A stretch of 64,000 nt of DNA from Mesostigma viride. Its lineage: Eukaryota; Streptophyta; Mesostigmatophyceae; Mesostigmatales; Mesostigmataceae. This document shows positions 1 through 9,467 of this stretch, in pieces; position 1 is the stretch's first letter, and every line of letters starts with the position of its first letter. The notes beneath the pieces were generated by a model that made no database searches, had not been told where the DNA came from, and worked only from the letters and a program-made list of their open reading frames with translations. The stretch covers positions 3,072,872 through 3,136,871 of the forward strand of contig RPFO01000406.1 in the NCBI GenBank assembly GCA_009746045.1, read 5' to 3'. Both the position numbers and the translations under genes were made by a program.

Positions 1-1
1 C

Positions 2-1618
2 GCTGTGGTTGCCGCCCTGGCTGCCCTTGAAGTGGCCATGGCGGCCATCAACCTTCGGCTCACCCTCCCCAAGTGTGCAGTCTTTTCGCCCCAGGGGGAC
101 TGCTCTGGCTTCCCCGCGGCTATCCCGGGGGCATTGGCGCGGGCGCGTGGTTTCTCGTGCCTGGGCGTCCCTGTGGGTGACCCTGACTACGTCGAAGAGG
201 AGCTCCGGGCCACCGTGGAACAGCGCACCCATGTCCTCGAGACTTGGGCGCGCCTCAAGGACCCCCAGACCAAAGGGCTCCTCCTGTGGTTTTGCGCCCA
301 CCCGCGGGTGGTTCACTGGCTCCGTGGCGCTCCCCCCCACTTGGTGCGGCTTGCCGCGGAAGGCCATGACGAGCGCATTCAGGCCGCCTTGCAGGTGCTC
401 CTCCCCGGCCCTAGCCTGCCAGCTCACTCCATGCGCTTGGCCACCCTCCCCTGCCGCATGGGCGGGTGTGGGCTCACCCGCGCCGCCCGCCTCGCCCCCG
501 CCGCCTTCCTTGGCTCTGTTGCTCAGGCCTGGGCGGAGATCCGCCGGTTGGTCCCCAGCGCCGTCAGCGCCATTCCCGACTTGGTCACCCCATCCCCCTT
601 CCCCTTTGTGCAGGCTGTGCAGGATTCTTACCTCGGGATCCAGCAGGCTTGCGACCTCGTCCGCCCCGCTCAGGCCGTCCACCGTCGCCTGCCCCGGGGC
701 ACGCCCGGCGTGTCCACTGTCGTCAGTCCTAGTGTCTTCCCTGCCTGCGTTCATGAAAAACAACAAAAGACCTACGCGGGTATACTACACTGTGCCGACT
801 GGATGGGTCTGCATGCGAGCTTGAACGATCAGGGGAAGGCTTGGCTTCACTCCGTTTCCCTTGAGGGGAGCGTGGGGTCCGCATTCCTGCGCGCCCTCCC
901 CATGAGCCCTTTGTTCACACTGGTTCCGGCCCTTTACGCCATCGCTCTCCGCCACCAGCTCTTTGCCCCGCAACCTCTCATCACGGCGGGTGCGTCCTGC
1001 GGCAGCTGCGGGCTTGCTCTGGATACTACTGGGACGCACTACATCGCGTGCATGGGTGGCCAGCAGAACCAGAACTGGTTCCTCTATCTCCATACCGCTC
1101 TCCTCCGGGTGGTGTGTGCCATGGTTCGGTCGGTCTTTCCCCACTCCACCATCAAGTGCGAGGACGCGGATGGGGCCGCCCTCTACTCACCCAACCACCG
1201 CCCCGACATTACCGTGCTTGACTACGACGGGCAGGGTTGCCACCTGCTCATCGATGTCTCCGTGGCTCGGCCGCTTTCCGGTCGCCACATCCTCCGGGCG
1301 GCTGTGGATGCCGGCGCTGCTGCCGCTGTGGCTGAGCGCGACAAGTTTGCCTCCTACGGCAATGTGGGGCCCCACCGGGTCATCCCCTTTGTCCTTGAGG
1401 AGTTCGGGGCCATGGGCCCCAAGACAGCGGAGTTTTTCCACGAGTGCTGCCAGCGCCGTGAAGACCGCCTCGACCTCGAGGGTCAGACCGCCCCGTGGTC
1501 GGCCCGCACGTGGTCCTCGTATTGGCGGCAGCGTCTGTCACTCGCCCTCACTCGCACCGTGGCTGATGTGTTATTCCGCCGCACCCGGGCCGACTTTGTC
1601 GCGACCCATGCGGTCTAG
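2..1618 (+). CDS. Non-LTR retrotransposon polyprotein, C-terminal part (family 1, copy A)
   Basis: Open from the window edge, so the N-terminal part, including most of the reverse transcriptase, is outside the window or was lost. The visible part is the thumb/connection region after the RT core. It is followed by a Cys/His cluster (C-x2-C-x9-H-x3-C, from about residue 332 of the visible frame). Next comes a restriction-like endonuclease motif: R-P-D near residue 399, then the LLIDVSVARP segment. Such endonucleases cut the target and prime reverse transcription in the R2/CRE/NeSL/Utopia-type lineages. A conserved tail (W-S-A-R-T-W-x-S-Y-W) and a 3' UTR of about 220 bp with an AT tail follow. 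The frame has no internal stop, so the copy is young. I cannot tell the exact clade from sequence alone. Confidence 0.8.
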   Translation, partial: AVVAALAALEVAMAAINLRLTLPKCAVFSPQGDCSGFPAAIPGALARARGFSCLGVPVGDPDYVEEELRATVEQRTHVLETWARLKDPQTKGLLLWFCAHPRVVHWLRGAPPHLVRLAAEGHDERIQAALQVLLPGPSLPAHSMRLATLPCRMGGCGLTRAARLAPAAFLGSVAQAWAEIRRLVPSAVSAIPDLVTPSPFPFVQAVQDSYLGIQQACDLVRPAQAVHRRLPRGTPGVSTVVSPSVFPACVHEKQQKTYAGILHCADWMGLHASLNDQGKAWLHSVSLEGSVGSAFLRALPMSPLFTLVPALYAIALRHQLFAPQPLITAGASCGSCGLALDTTGTHYIACMGGQQNQNWFLYLHTALLRVVCAMVRSVFPHSTIKCEDADGAALYSPNHRPDITVLDYDGQGCHLLIDVSVARPLSGRHILRAAVDAGAAAAVAERDKFASYGNVGPHRVIPFVLEEFGAMGPKTAEFFHECCQRREDRLDLEGQTAPWSARTWSSYWRQRLSLALTRTVADVLFRRTRADFVATHAV

Positions 1619-1841
1619 ATCCCTTCCAGGCCTGCATGGTGGGCCGGCAGCGCTGTTGCTGCGTGTAGTTTTGTGATGTATAGTTAGTTGTACCTTGTGC
1701 CGCTGGCGTGATCCTTGGATGTCTGTGTCAGATTACTATTAATTTCTTCAGGGTTATTCTCCCAGTTATCGGGTTTTTCCTTATGTTGCATGCCTATCTC
1801 ACCTCCGTAATCTATCATTCTCAATGAATATATATATTGCT

Positions 1842-3064
1842 GGTCCCGGGCCCCGACCTCCCGCCACATGCTATTCGCATTGCCTCCCTGCCTGCACGGA
1901 TGGGTGGCTGCGGTCTGACTCGTGCCGCCCGGCTGGCCCCAGCAGCATTTTTGGGCTCCGTCGCTCAGTCGTGGGCGGAAAGCTGCCGGCTCCTGCCCCT
2001 TTTGGCAACAGCAGCGCCTGACCTCCTGGACCCCAGCAGCCCTTTGCCCTTCGTCACCGCCATCCAGGAGGCCTACAGTATGCTGAGATCCAGCAGGCCT
2101 GTTCTCCCGTCCGTGCCGCTCAGGCGGTACAGCGCCACCTCCCTCGCGGCACTCCCTCGGTCGCCTCCGTTCAATCTCCCGCCGCATTCCCTGCTCGCGT
2201 CATCGATAAACACCAGAAAACCTACGCGGGTATTCTGCACACGGCTGATTGGATTGCTCTTTTCGCGGACCTCAACGCCCAGGGACGTGCGTGGCTGTTC
2301 TCGCTTTCCTTGCGGAGTGTGGGCTCGGCGTACCTTCGTGCTCTTCCCATGGCCCCCCCATTCGCCTTGGCTCCCAGCCACTACTCGGTGGCGCTCCGGC
2401 ACCAGCTATTTGCCCCGCAGCCTCTTGTTCCGGCCGGGCGGCCTTGTGGTAGCTGTGGGCAGCCGCTGGATCCCACGGGGACTCACTACCTTGCCTGCAT
2501 GGGGGGCCAACAGAATCAGAATTGGTATTTGTATTTGCACACTGTCCTCCTGACGGTGGTGCTCGCCATGATCCGGTCGGTTTTCCCCCACGCGAACATC
2601 CGGTCCGAGGATGCGGATGGCGCTGCCTTCTATTCCCCCAACCACCGGCCTGACATCGTGGTGCTGGACTTTGAGGGGGGTGGCCGGCATCTGCTTATTG
2701 ACGTTTCGGTGGCGCGGCCCTTGGCTCTTAGCCACGTGGCTGGGGCCTCCCTCACGGCAGGTTACACGGCGGACCGGGCGGAGCGGGCCAAGCTCCTGGC
2801 CTACGGCGACGTCGGGCACCATCGTGTGGTGCCCTTTGTCCTGGAGGAGTTTGGGGCCATGGGGCCCCTGACCTCCGCCTTCTTCAAGGAGTGTTGCCGG
2901 CTCCGGGAGGACCGGCTGGACCTGGAGGGCCAGCGGGCCCCATGGTCGGCGCGGACCTGGACGTCATATTGGCGTCAGCGCTTGTCGGTGGCGCTGACTC
3001 GGGCCATGGCTGACATCATGCTCCGCCGTACGCGGGCTGATTTTGCGGTGCAGCAGGGCTATTA
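1842..3064 (+). pseudogene. Non-LTR retrotransposon polyprotein fragment (family 2, copy B), frameshifted
   Basis: The fragment begins in mid gene at the sequence coding GPDLPPHAIR and is almost identical to the matching part of copy C (3760-4965). A five-base insertion at 2074-2080 makes TACAGTA where copy C has TA, and it shifts the frame. The first part is open from 1837 to about 2077, the rest from about 2080 to 3064. The downstream part keeps the Cys/His cluster and the R-P-D endonuclease motif. The five-base change has the form of a cut-and-paste transposon footprint (see findings). The 3' UTR runs to the TA-rich tail near 3205. Confidence 0.82.
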
Positions 3065-3213
3065 GGTTCCTCCCGTTAGGCGTTTCCATTGGTCTTATCG
3101 TAGTATAGAGCTTTGACATGGCTCTGTATATAGGTTTATAGCTGGGCGTTTGCTTTGGTTTGAGTGATTTCACTCTGCTGTAAGTAATTATATTTTTAAA
3201 ATATATATATTAG

Positions 3214-4965
3214 CAAGGGGACCCCCTGGGACCCCTGTACTTTGCCGCCCCCCTCCAGGGTTGCCTCCAAGCGGTCCATGCTGCCCACCCGGCGGTCGCT
3301 ATTCAGGCCTACTTGGATGATATCTACCTTCTGGGCCCTGTGCCGGATGTCACCACCGCGGCTCTGCTGGCACTGCAGACCGCGGTGGCCGACATCAACC
3401 TCCCGTTGACCCTGGCCAAGTGCGCGGTGTACTCGCCCCAAGGTGATTGCTCCGGCTTTCCGCCCCAGCTCTTGGGCCGGGACGAGCGCCTCCATGGGTT
3501 GGATGTCCTCGGCGTTCCGGTTGGCGACCCCGCGTTTGTCATCGCTGCTCTGCGGGCCGCCCTCGAGGCACGCACTGAGGTACTGCCCTTGATTGCGCGC
3601 CTTCATGATTCGCAGACCAAGGGTCTGCTTCTGTGGTTTTGCGCTCACCCTCGCGTCGTTCACTGGCTCCGGGGCGCTCTTCCGGCTCAGGTCCGGCTGG
3701 CCGCCGAGGGCCACGACGAACGCATCCAGTCGGCCTTGGCGCAGCTGGTCCCGGGCCCCGACCTCCCGCCACATGCTATCCGCATTGCCTCCCTGCCTGC
3801 ACGGATGGGTGGCTGTGGTCTGACTCGTGCCGCCCGGCTGGCCCCAGCAGCATTTTTGGGCTCCGTCGCTCAGTCGTGGGCGGAAAGCTGCCGGCTCCTG
3901 CCCCTTTTGGCAACAGCAGCGCCTGACCTCCTGGACCCCAGCAGCCCTTTGCCCTTCGTCACCGCCATCCAGGAGGCCTATGCTGAGATCCAGCAGGCCT
4001 GTTCTCCCGTCCGTGCCGCTCAGGCGGTACAGCGCCACCTCCCTCGCGGCACTCCCTCGGTCGCCTCCGTTCAATCTCCCGCCGCATTCCCTGCTCGCGT
4101 CATCGATAAACACCAGAAAACCTACGCGGGTATTCTGCACACGGCTGATTGGATTGCTCTTTTCGCGGACCTCAACGCCCAGGGACGTGCGTGGCTGTTC
4201 TCGCTTTCCTTGCGGAGTGTGGGCTCGGCGTACCTTCGTGCTCTTCCCATGGCCCCCCCATTCGCCTTGGCTCCCAGCCACTACTCGGTGGCGCTCCGGC
4301 ACCAGCTATTTGCCCCGCAGCCTCTTGTTCCGGCCGGGCGGCCTTGTGGTAGCTGTGGGCAGCCGCTGGATCCCACGGGGACTCACTACCTTGCCTGCAT
4401 GGGGGGCCAACAGAATCAGAATTGGTATTTGTATTTGCACACTGTCCTCCTGATAATGGTGCTCGCCATGATTCGGTCGGTTTTCCCCCACGCGAACATC
4501 CGGTCCGAGGATGCGGATGGCGCTGCCTTCTATTCCCCCAACCACCGGCCTGACATCGTGGTGCTGGACTTTGAGGGGTGTAGCCGGCATCTGCTTATCG
4601 ACGTTTCGGTGGCGCGGCCCTTGGCTCTTAGCCACGTGGCTGGGGCCTCCCTCACGGCAGGTTACACGGCGGACCGGGCGGAGCGGGCCAAGCTCCTGGC
4701 CTACGGCGACGTCGGGCACCATCGTGTGGTGCCCTTTGTCCTGGAGGAGTTTGGGGCCATGGGGCCCCTGACCTCCGCCTTCTTCAAGGAGTGTTGCCGG
4801 CTCCGGGAGGACCGGCTGGACCTGGAGGGCCAGCGGGCCCCATGGTCGGCGCGGACCTGGACGTCATATTGGCGTCAGCGCTTGTCGGTGGCGCTGACTC
4901 GGGCCATGGCTGACATCATGCTCCGCCGTACGCGGGCTGATTTTGCGGTGCAGCAGGGCTATTAG
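3214..4965 (+). pseudogene. Non-LTR retrotransposon RT-endonuclease fragment (family 2, copy C)
   Basis: This is the longest family 2 copy and the one that identifies the array. The open frame starts directly after a stop at 3211 with Q-G-D-P-L-G-P, the conserved reverse transcriptase motif B. Some 30 residues later comes Y-L-D-D (3310-3321), the catalytic motif C. The thumb region, the C-x2-C/H/C cluster and the R-P-D...D-V-S endonuclease motif (around 4546-4610) follow. There is no frameshift through to the stop at 4963-4965. The palm N-terminus is missing, so the copy cannot be autonomous. The 3' UTR (4966-5110) matches that of copies B, E and F. Confidence 0.87.
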
Positions 4966-5150
4966 GTTCCTCCCGTTAGGCGTTTCCATTGGTCTTATCG
5001 TAGTATAGAGTTTTGACATTGCTCTGTATATAGGTTTATAGCTGGGCGTTTGCTTTGGTTTGAGTGATTTCACTCTGCTGTAAGTAATTATATTATTAAT
5101 ATATATATATTATTATTATTTTCACTCTGTTGTAAGTAATTATATTTTTA

Positions 5151-5839
5151 CCCTTTACGCCATCGCTCTCCGCCACCAGCTCTTTGCCCCGCAACCTCTC
5201 ATCACGGCGGGTGCGTCCTGCGGCAGCTGCGGGCTTGCTCTGGATACTACTGGGACGCACTACATCGCGTGCATGGGTGGCCAGCAGAACCAGAACTGGT
5301 TCCTCTATCTCCATACCGCTCTCCTCCGGGTGGTGTGTGCCATGGTTCGGTCGGTCTTTCCCCACTCCACCATTAAGTGCGAGGACGCGGATGGGGCCGC
5401 CCTCTACTCACCCAACCACCGCCCCGACATTACCGTGCTTGACTACGACGGGCAGGGTTGCCACCTGCTCATCGATGTCTCCGTGGCTCGGCCGCTTTCC
5501 GGTCGCCACATCCTCCGGGCGGCTGTGGATGCCGGCGCTGCTGCCGCTGTGGCTGAGCGCGACAAGTTTGCCTCCTACGGCAATGTGGGGCCCCACCGGG
5601 TCATCCCCTTTGTCCTTGAGGAGTTCGGGGCCATGGGCCCCGAGACAGCGGAGTTTTTCCACGAGTGCTGCCAGCGCCGTGAAGACCGCCTCGACCTCGA
5701 GGGTCAGACCGCCCCGTGGTCGGCCCGCACGTGGTCCTCGTATTGGCGGCAGCGTCTGTCACTCGCCCTCACTCGCACCGTGGCTGATGTGTTATTCCGC
5801 CGCACCCGGGCCGACTTTGTCGCGACCCATGCGGTCTAG
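5151..5839 (+). pseudogene. Non-LTR retrotransposon fragment (family 1, copy D)
   Basis: A 5'-truncated second copy of family 1 that starts at the base corresponding to about 931 of copy A. It differs from copy A by only a few substitutions. It keeps the Cys/His cluster and the whole restriction-like endonuclease region, and it is open to its stop. The 3' UTR continues to about 6055 and ends, like that of copy A, in CTCAATGAATATATAT. It is joined tail to tail with copy E. Confidence 0.85.
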
Positions 5840-6204
5840 ATTCCTTCCAGGCCTGCATGGTGGGCCGGCAGCGCTGTTGCTGCGTGTAGTTTTGTGATGT
5901 ATAGTTAGTTGTACCTTGTGCCGCTGGCGTGATCCTTGGATGTCTGTGTCAGATTACTATTAATTTCTTCAGGGTTATTCTCCCAGTTATCGGTTTTTTC
6001 CTTATGTTGCATGCCTATCTCACCTCCGTAATCTATCATTCTCAATGAATATATATATTATTAATATATATTAATAATATAATTACTTACAGCAGAGTGA
6101 AATCACTCAAACCAAAGCAAACGCCCAGCTATAAACCTCTATACAGAGCCATGTCAAATCTCTATACTACGATAAGACCAATGGAAACTCCTAACAGGAG
6201 GAAC

Positions 6205-6656
6205 CTAATAGCCCTGCTGCACCGCAAAATCAGCCCGCGTACGGCGGAGCATGATGTCAGCCATGGCCCGAGTCAACGCCACCGACAAGCGCTGACGCCA
6301 ATATGACGTCCAGGTCCGCGCCGACCATGGGGCCCGCTGGCCCTCCAGGTCCAGCCGGTCCTCCCGAAGCCGGCAACACTCCTTGAAGAAGGCGGAGGTC
6401 AGGGGCCCCATGGCCCCAAACTCCTCCAGGACAAAGGGCACCACACGATGGTGCCCGACGTCGCCGCAGGCCAGGAGCTTGGCCCGCTCCGCCCGGTCCG
6501 CCGTGTAACCTGCCGTGAGGGAGGCCCCAGCCACGTGGCTAAGAGCCAAGGGCCGCGCCACCGAAACGTCGATAAGCAGATGCCGGCCACCCCCCTCAAA
6601 GTCCAGCACCACGATGTCAGGCCGGTGGTTGGGGGAATAGAAGGCAGCGCCATCCG
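6205..6656 (-). pseudogene. Non-LTR retrotransposon endonuclease fragment (family 2, copy E)
   Basis: A reverse-strand copy truncated just upstream of the P-N-H-R-P-D endonuclease motif. The reading frame is intact from the truncation to the stop. Its 3' UTR (6066-6204) abuts the tail of copy D in a tail-to-tail arrangement. The 5' truncation point (GCGCCATCCGCA on the plus strand) later became part of the target site of copy F. Confidence 0.85.
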
Positions 6657-6798
6657 CATATATATTAAAAATATAATTACTTACAGCAGAGTGAAATCAC
6701 TCAAACCAAAGCAAACGCCCAGCTATAAACCTATATACAGAGCCATGTCAAAGCTCTATACTACGATAAGACCAATGGAAACGCCTAACGGGAGGAAC

Positions 6799-7015
6799 CT
6801 AATAGCCCTGCTGCACCGCAAAATCAGCCCGCGTACGGCGGAGCATGATGTCAGCCATGGCCCGAGTCAGCGCCACCGACAAGCGCTGACGCCAATATGA
6901 CGTCCAGGTCCGCGCCGACCATGGGGCCCGCTGGCCCTCCAGGTCCAGCCGGTCCTCCCGGAGCCGGCAACACTCCTTGAAGAAGGCGGAGGTCAGGGGC
7001 CCCATGGCCCCATAT
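6799..7015 (-). pseudogene. Non-LTR retrotransposon C-terminal fragment (family 2, copy F)
   Basis: The shortest coding copy, holding only the last 70 or so codons and the 3' UTR (6666-6798). The whole insertion (6666-7017) is flanked by an exact 14-bp target duplication (6652-6665 and 7018-7031), ATCCGCATATATAT. This shows it inserted at the junction of copy E with the TA-rich tract. Confidence 0.87.
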
Positions 7016-7345
7016 ATATCCGCATATATATAACCACTCATTGAGTGATAGGGCCGTGTGGGGTACCGGGGAGCCATTCTTGAGTGATGATGATTTAGTG
7101 ATAAATTGAGTGATAAAATATTGGATTTCGTATTTATTTACTGAAGCATGTCTCAGATGTGACTCCAGACCCTTGCCAATATTGACTCAAATGGTAACAT
7201 GGCTCATTTCATTGTCAGGCTGAGAGTCGTCACGGCCCTTGGAAAGCTAGGCCAGGGTTTGATTGATATCGAAGTTGCTAACAGTGTCGTAATACAACCA
7301 AGCAAGTTCGTATCAGATCAGGCAACCCATGGAAGAGGGGCGTGC

Positions 7346-7912
7346 TCAATCATTAGCTGTGTAGCCTGATTGCTGCGACCCAAGTGCGAGGTTCTGCCTC
7401 TGGTTGGCGAACTCGTTCTCGTTCTCATTCTCGTCGAGCTCCCGTTTCTTGTCGTTTGACCCGCTCTTGTATGCTGCAAACCCTCTCTTGGCATCTGACC
7501 ACGCGTTGATGAGGGAGAAAGCGGAGATTCCGGGCTGGTGCTTCGACTTCTGGAAAGATTTCATGAAATCCTCGACCTTGTCTACGCAATCAGCGCATTC
7601 GTCAAGGCGTTTCCATTCGCACCGTTCTTCGAGCTTCCTCGGCTTGGTTGACCCCTTTTCGTAGACCCATTCGACAAGGACCTTTGGAGTTTTCCTGTCA
7701 ACGGCATCGTAAGCAGCATCGTGGACTTTTAGCACCTCGCAGGTCGGCGAGTAATCACCGGCCTCGCCAGACGGTGCGACAATGCCTTCTAATTGTTCAG
7801 ACAGGCGAGAAAGCTTGTTTTCGATTGCCGTTTGCTTGTCACAAATTTCGTCAAGTGTTTTCCCTAAAAGCGCAAGCGCTTTTTCACACGGCCCAGCATT
7901 TCGTGACGCCAT
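7346..7912 (-). CDS. Unknown protein, 188 aa, resembling the gene at 23465-24388
   Basis: The only plausible gene in the unique DNA between the array and the gypsy element. The protein has an N-terminal stretch of likely coiled coil (residues about 10-45), a middle region with an L-V-E-W-V-Y motif, and an acidic Glu/Asn-rich C-terminus. The middle can be lined up by eye with residues about 85-160 of the protein at 23465-24388: L-V-E-W-[FV]-Y, then a Trp/Phe-containing block ending in A-W-x-x-A or A-W-M-A-V. A TATA-like CATAAAATT lies about 70 bp upstream of the ATG, the same spacing as promoters in the 24.7 kb element. I do not recognise the family. It may be a host gene or a dispersed relative of the mobile element's gene. 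Confidence 0.55.
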   Translation of the reverse strand: MASRNAGPCEKALALLGKTLDEICDKQTAIENKLSRLSEQLEGIVAPSGEAGDYSPTCEVLKVHDAAYDAVDRKTPKVLVEWVYEKGSTKPRKLEERCEWKRLDECADCVDKVEDFMKSFQKSKHQPGISAFSLINAWSDAKRGFAAYKSGSNDKKRELDENENENEFANQRQNLALGSQQSGYTAND

Positions 7913-8366
7913 GGCTATCTGTTAGCATTCACTAGACTGCAGGTTGGTTCATAATGCATTCTGTCATATCAAAATTTTATGCAAGGTCACGTTACGTCCG
8001 CTTGCATCGACCAGGGCTGCGTGAGTGTCACGTGTTTGTCGGTGGCTGACGGCAGTCTAAGGGCGGTGGTAAACGCGGCTTGTAACAAAAATTTCCTCGG
8101 TGCCGGCGCGGCGCTGGGTTTGACAGGCGGTTCACTGACTTCATCTTCCACTGAACACCTTGCACTCACTTGGAATTTTTACTGACACGCGTCAATGGTT
8201 AGCTATTACTTCCAGACCCTCGCCAGCCTTAAGGCTCAATGGGTCACAGGGCTTTAGATGTCACCAAAACTCTGGCAACCGTCACAAACCACCAACAAAC
8301 TCGTCAATACGCGTGGAGAGGTTCTCGTATGGGGGAAAATTGGCCAGATAATTTGATATAAGTACT
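7913..8366. other. Non-coding flank between the 7346-7912 gene and the gypsy element
   Basis: Unique-looking DNA with no convincing gene. It carries the probable promoter of the 7346-7912 gene (TATA-like box near 7975-7982). It ends at the TGTAAC start of the gypsy 3' LTR. The stretch 7031-7345 on the other side of that gene holds several loose copies of GAGTGAT but nothing else I can name. Confidence 0.5.
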
Positions 8367-8744
8367 TGTAACGACTAAAAATGATCATCAGCATCATCCA
8401 CAGTCCAATATGAAAGATCTTTTACCTGGGTTGCTTTCTTGAGTTGCAGAACTTCAAGTATCCGAGCAACGTTGAGATGGAAATTCCACAGCACGTGATT
8501 TAGGGAATCACAACCCCTTGTAGACACAAAGACAAGCTCGTGTATAGACGACCTCTGTGGAACTGAAGGACGTCTATAGCCAAGGGGCTCTTATGAATGG
8601 ACAACAAAGACAAGCTTTATTATACCATGGTGAATCAAAACCAACGTAGCAACAATGGGGACCCCACGTCCTTGATATCGACGTGCTTGTCGAACTTGCT
8701 CCAACCTTAGCCTGAAGAGAACCAATCAGAACCATGGGATTTTA

Positions 8745-9089
8745 AGTTAAAGCCCGACCGGCTCAGCTATGGCGGTCGGTCACGTTGAGCTTGGGATAAG
8801 GTGAACACAGAGAACTGCTGTCGGAGCTGGCCCACCACTGGTTTATGTCTTAGCCAGCAAACCCTATCCGGTTAGCCGTAACCGTGGGACAAGCTAGCTG
8901 TCCGTACCGACCCGGATAAGGCCCCGGACTGGGGCCTAGGTGGCGCCGGCCCTAGGCGCCGCCCTTAGACCGGTCGACCGCATCGGACCGCCGGATTATA
9001 GCCGGCGGCTTAGCGGACGCTAGCGGAAGGCGTGCGGACGGACATGGGGAACTTAGAGCCAGATCCTAGGGCTCTAGAGTTACTCAACT
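8745..9089 (-). repeat. Copia-1 3' LTR
   Basis: Matches 12550-12861 over 312 bp (8778-9089) and has 33 further bases at its left end that the other LTR has lost. It lies beside a purine-rich stretch on the minus strand (AAAGAACAAAAGAG) that would serve as the polypurine tract. The stretch 9090-9467 between this LTR and the pol stop holds only 3' untranslated sequence. Confidence 0.85.
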
Positions 9090-9467
9090 CCGACATACTC
9101 TTTTGTTCTTTGATTAATTATCAAAATAATTACATCAAATGCAGACCATACAAAACCCTCCAAGGTAGGGAACTCAAGGGGGCCTCAAGGCCGTCAAAAT
9201 CACCACGGTATCGACCCGCGCCCTTGTGATCACACATGAATAGTGATGTAATAAGTATCGAGAAAAAAACAACTATGCCACCAGACAAAAGGTGACCCAT
9301 TTATTAGGACCAGTGACCCGCCGACGGGCCCAAGGCACCGTCCAACGTGGCTAGGGTATGGTCAGGACAAGCAAAAAAAACTACCACCATGATATTCGTG
9401 AATGCTAGCAACACAGGGTGAGTTATGGCTGTATTCATAAAGCGCCCGAGCCGTAACCCTGTGTGGC

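Larger units (their letters stand above)
1..7017. mobile_element. Array of 5'-truncated non-LTR retrotransposon copies
   Basis: Six sizeable copies and one stub of non-LTR retrotransposons lie end to end. Family 1 copies are A (1-1836, +) and D (5151-6055, +). Family 2 copies are B (1842-3205, +), C (3214-5110, +), E (6066-6657, -) and F (6666-7017, -). A further 30-bp tail fragment sits at 5121-5150. Every copy is truncated at its 5' end and every 3' end runs into an AT-rich tail (for example TAAGTAATTATATT followed by TA repeats). Copies begin at different points of the same coding region, as expected of target-primed reverse transcription that stopped early. The array ends at 7030, where unique sequence begins. 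Confidence 0.88.
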
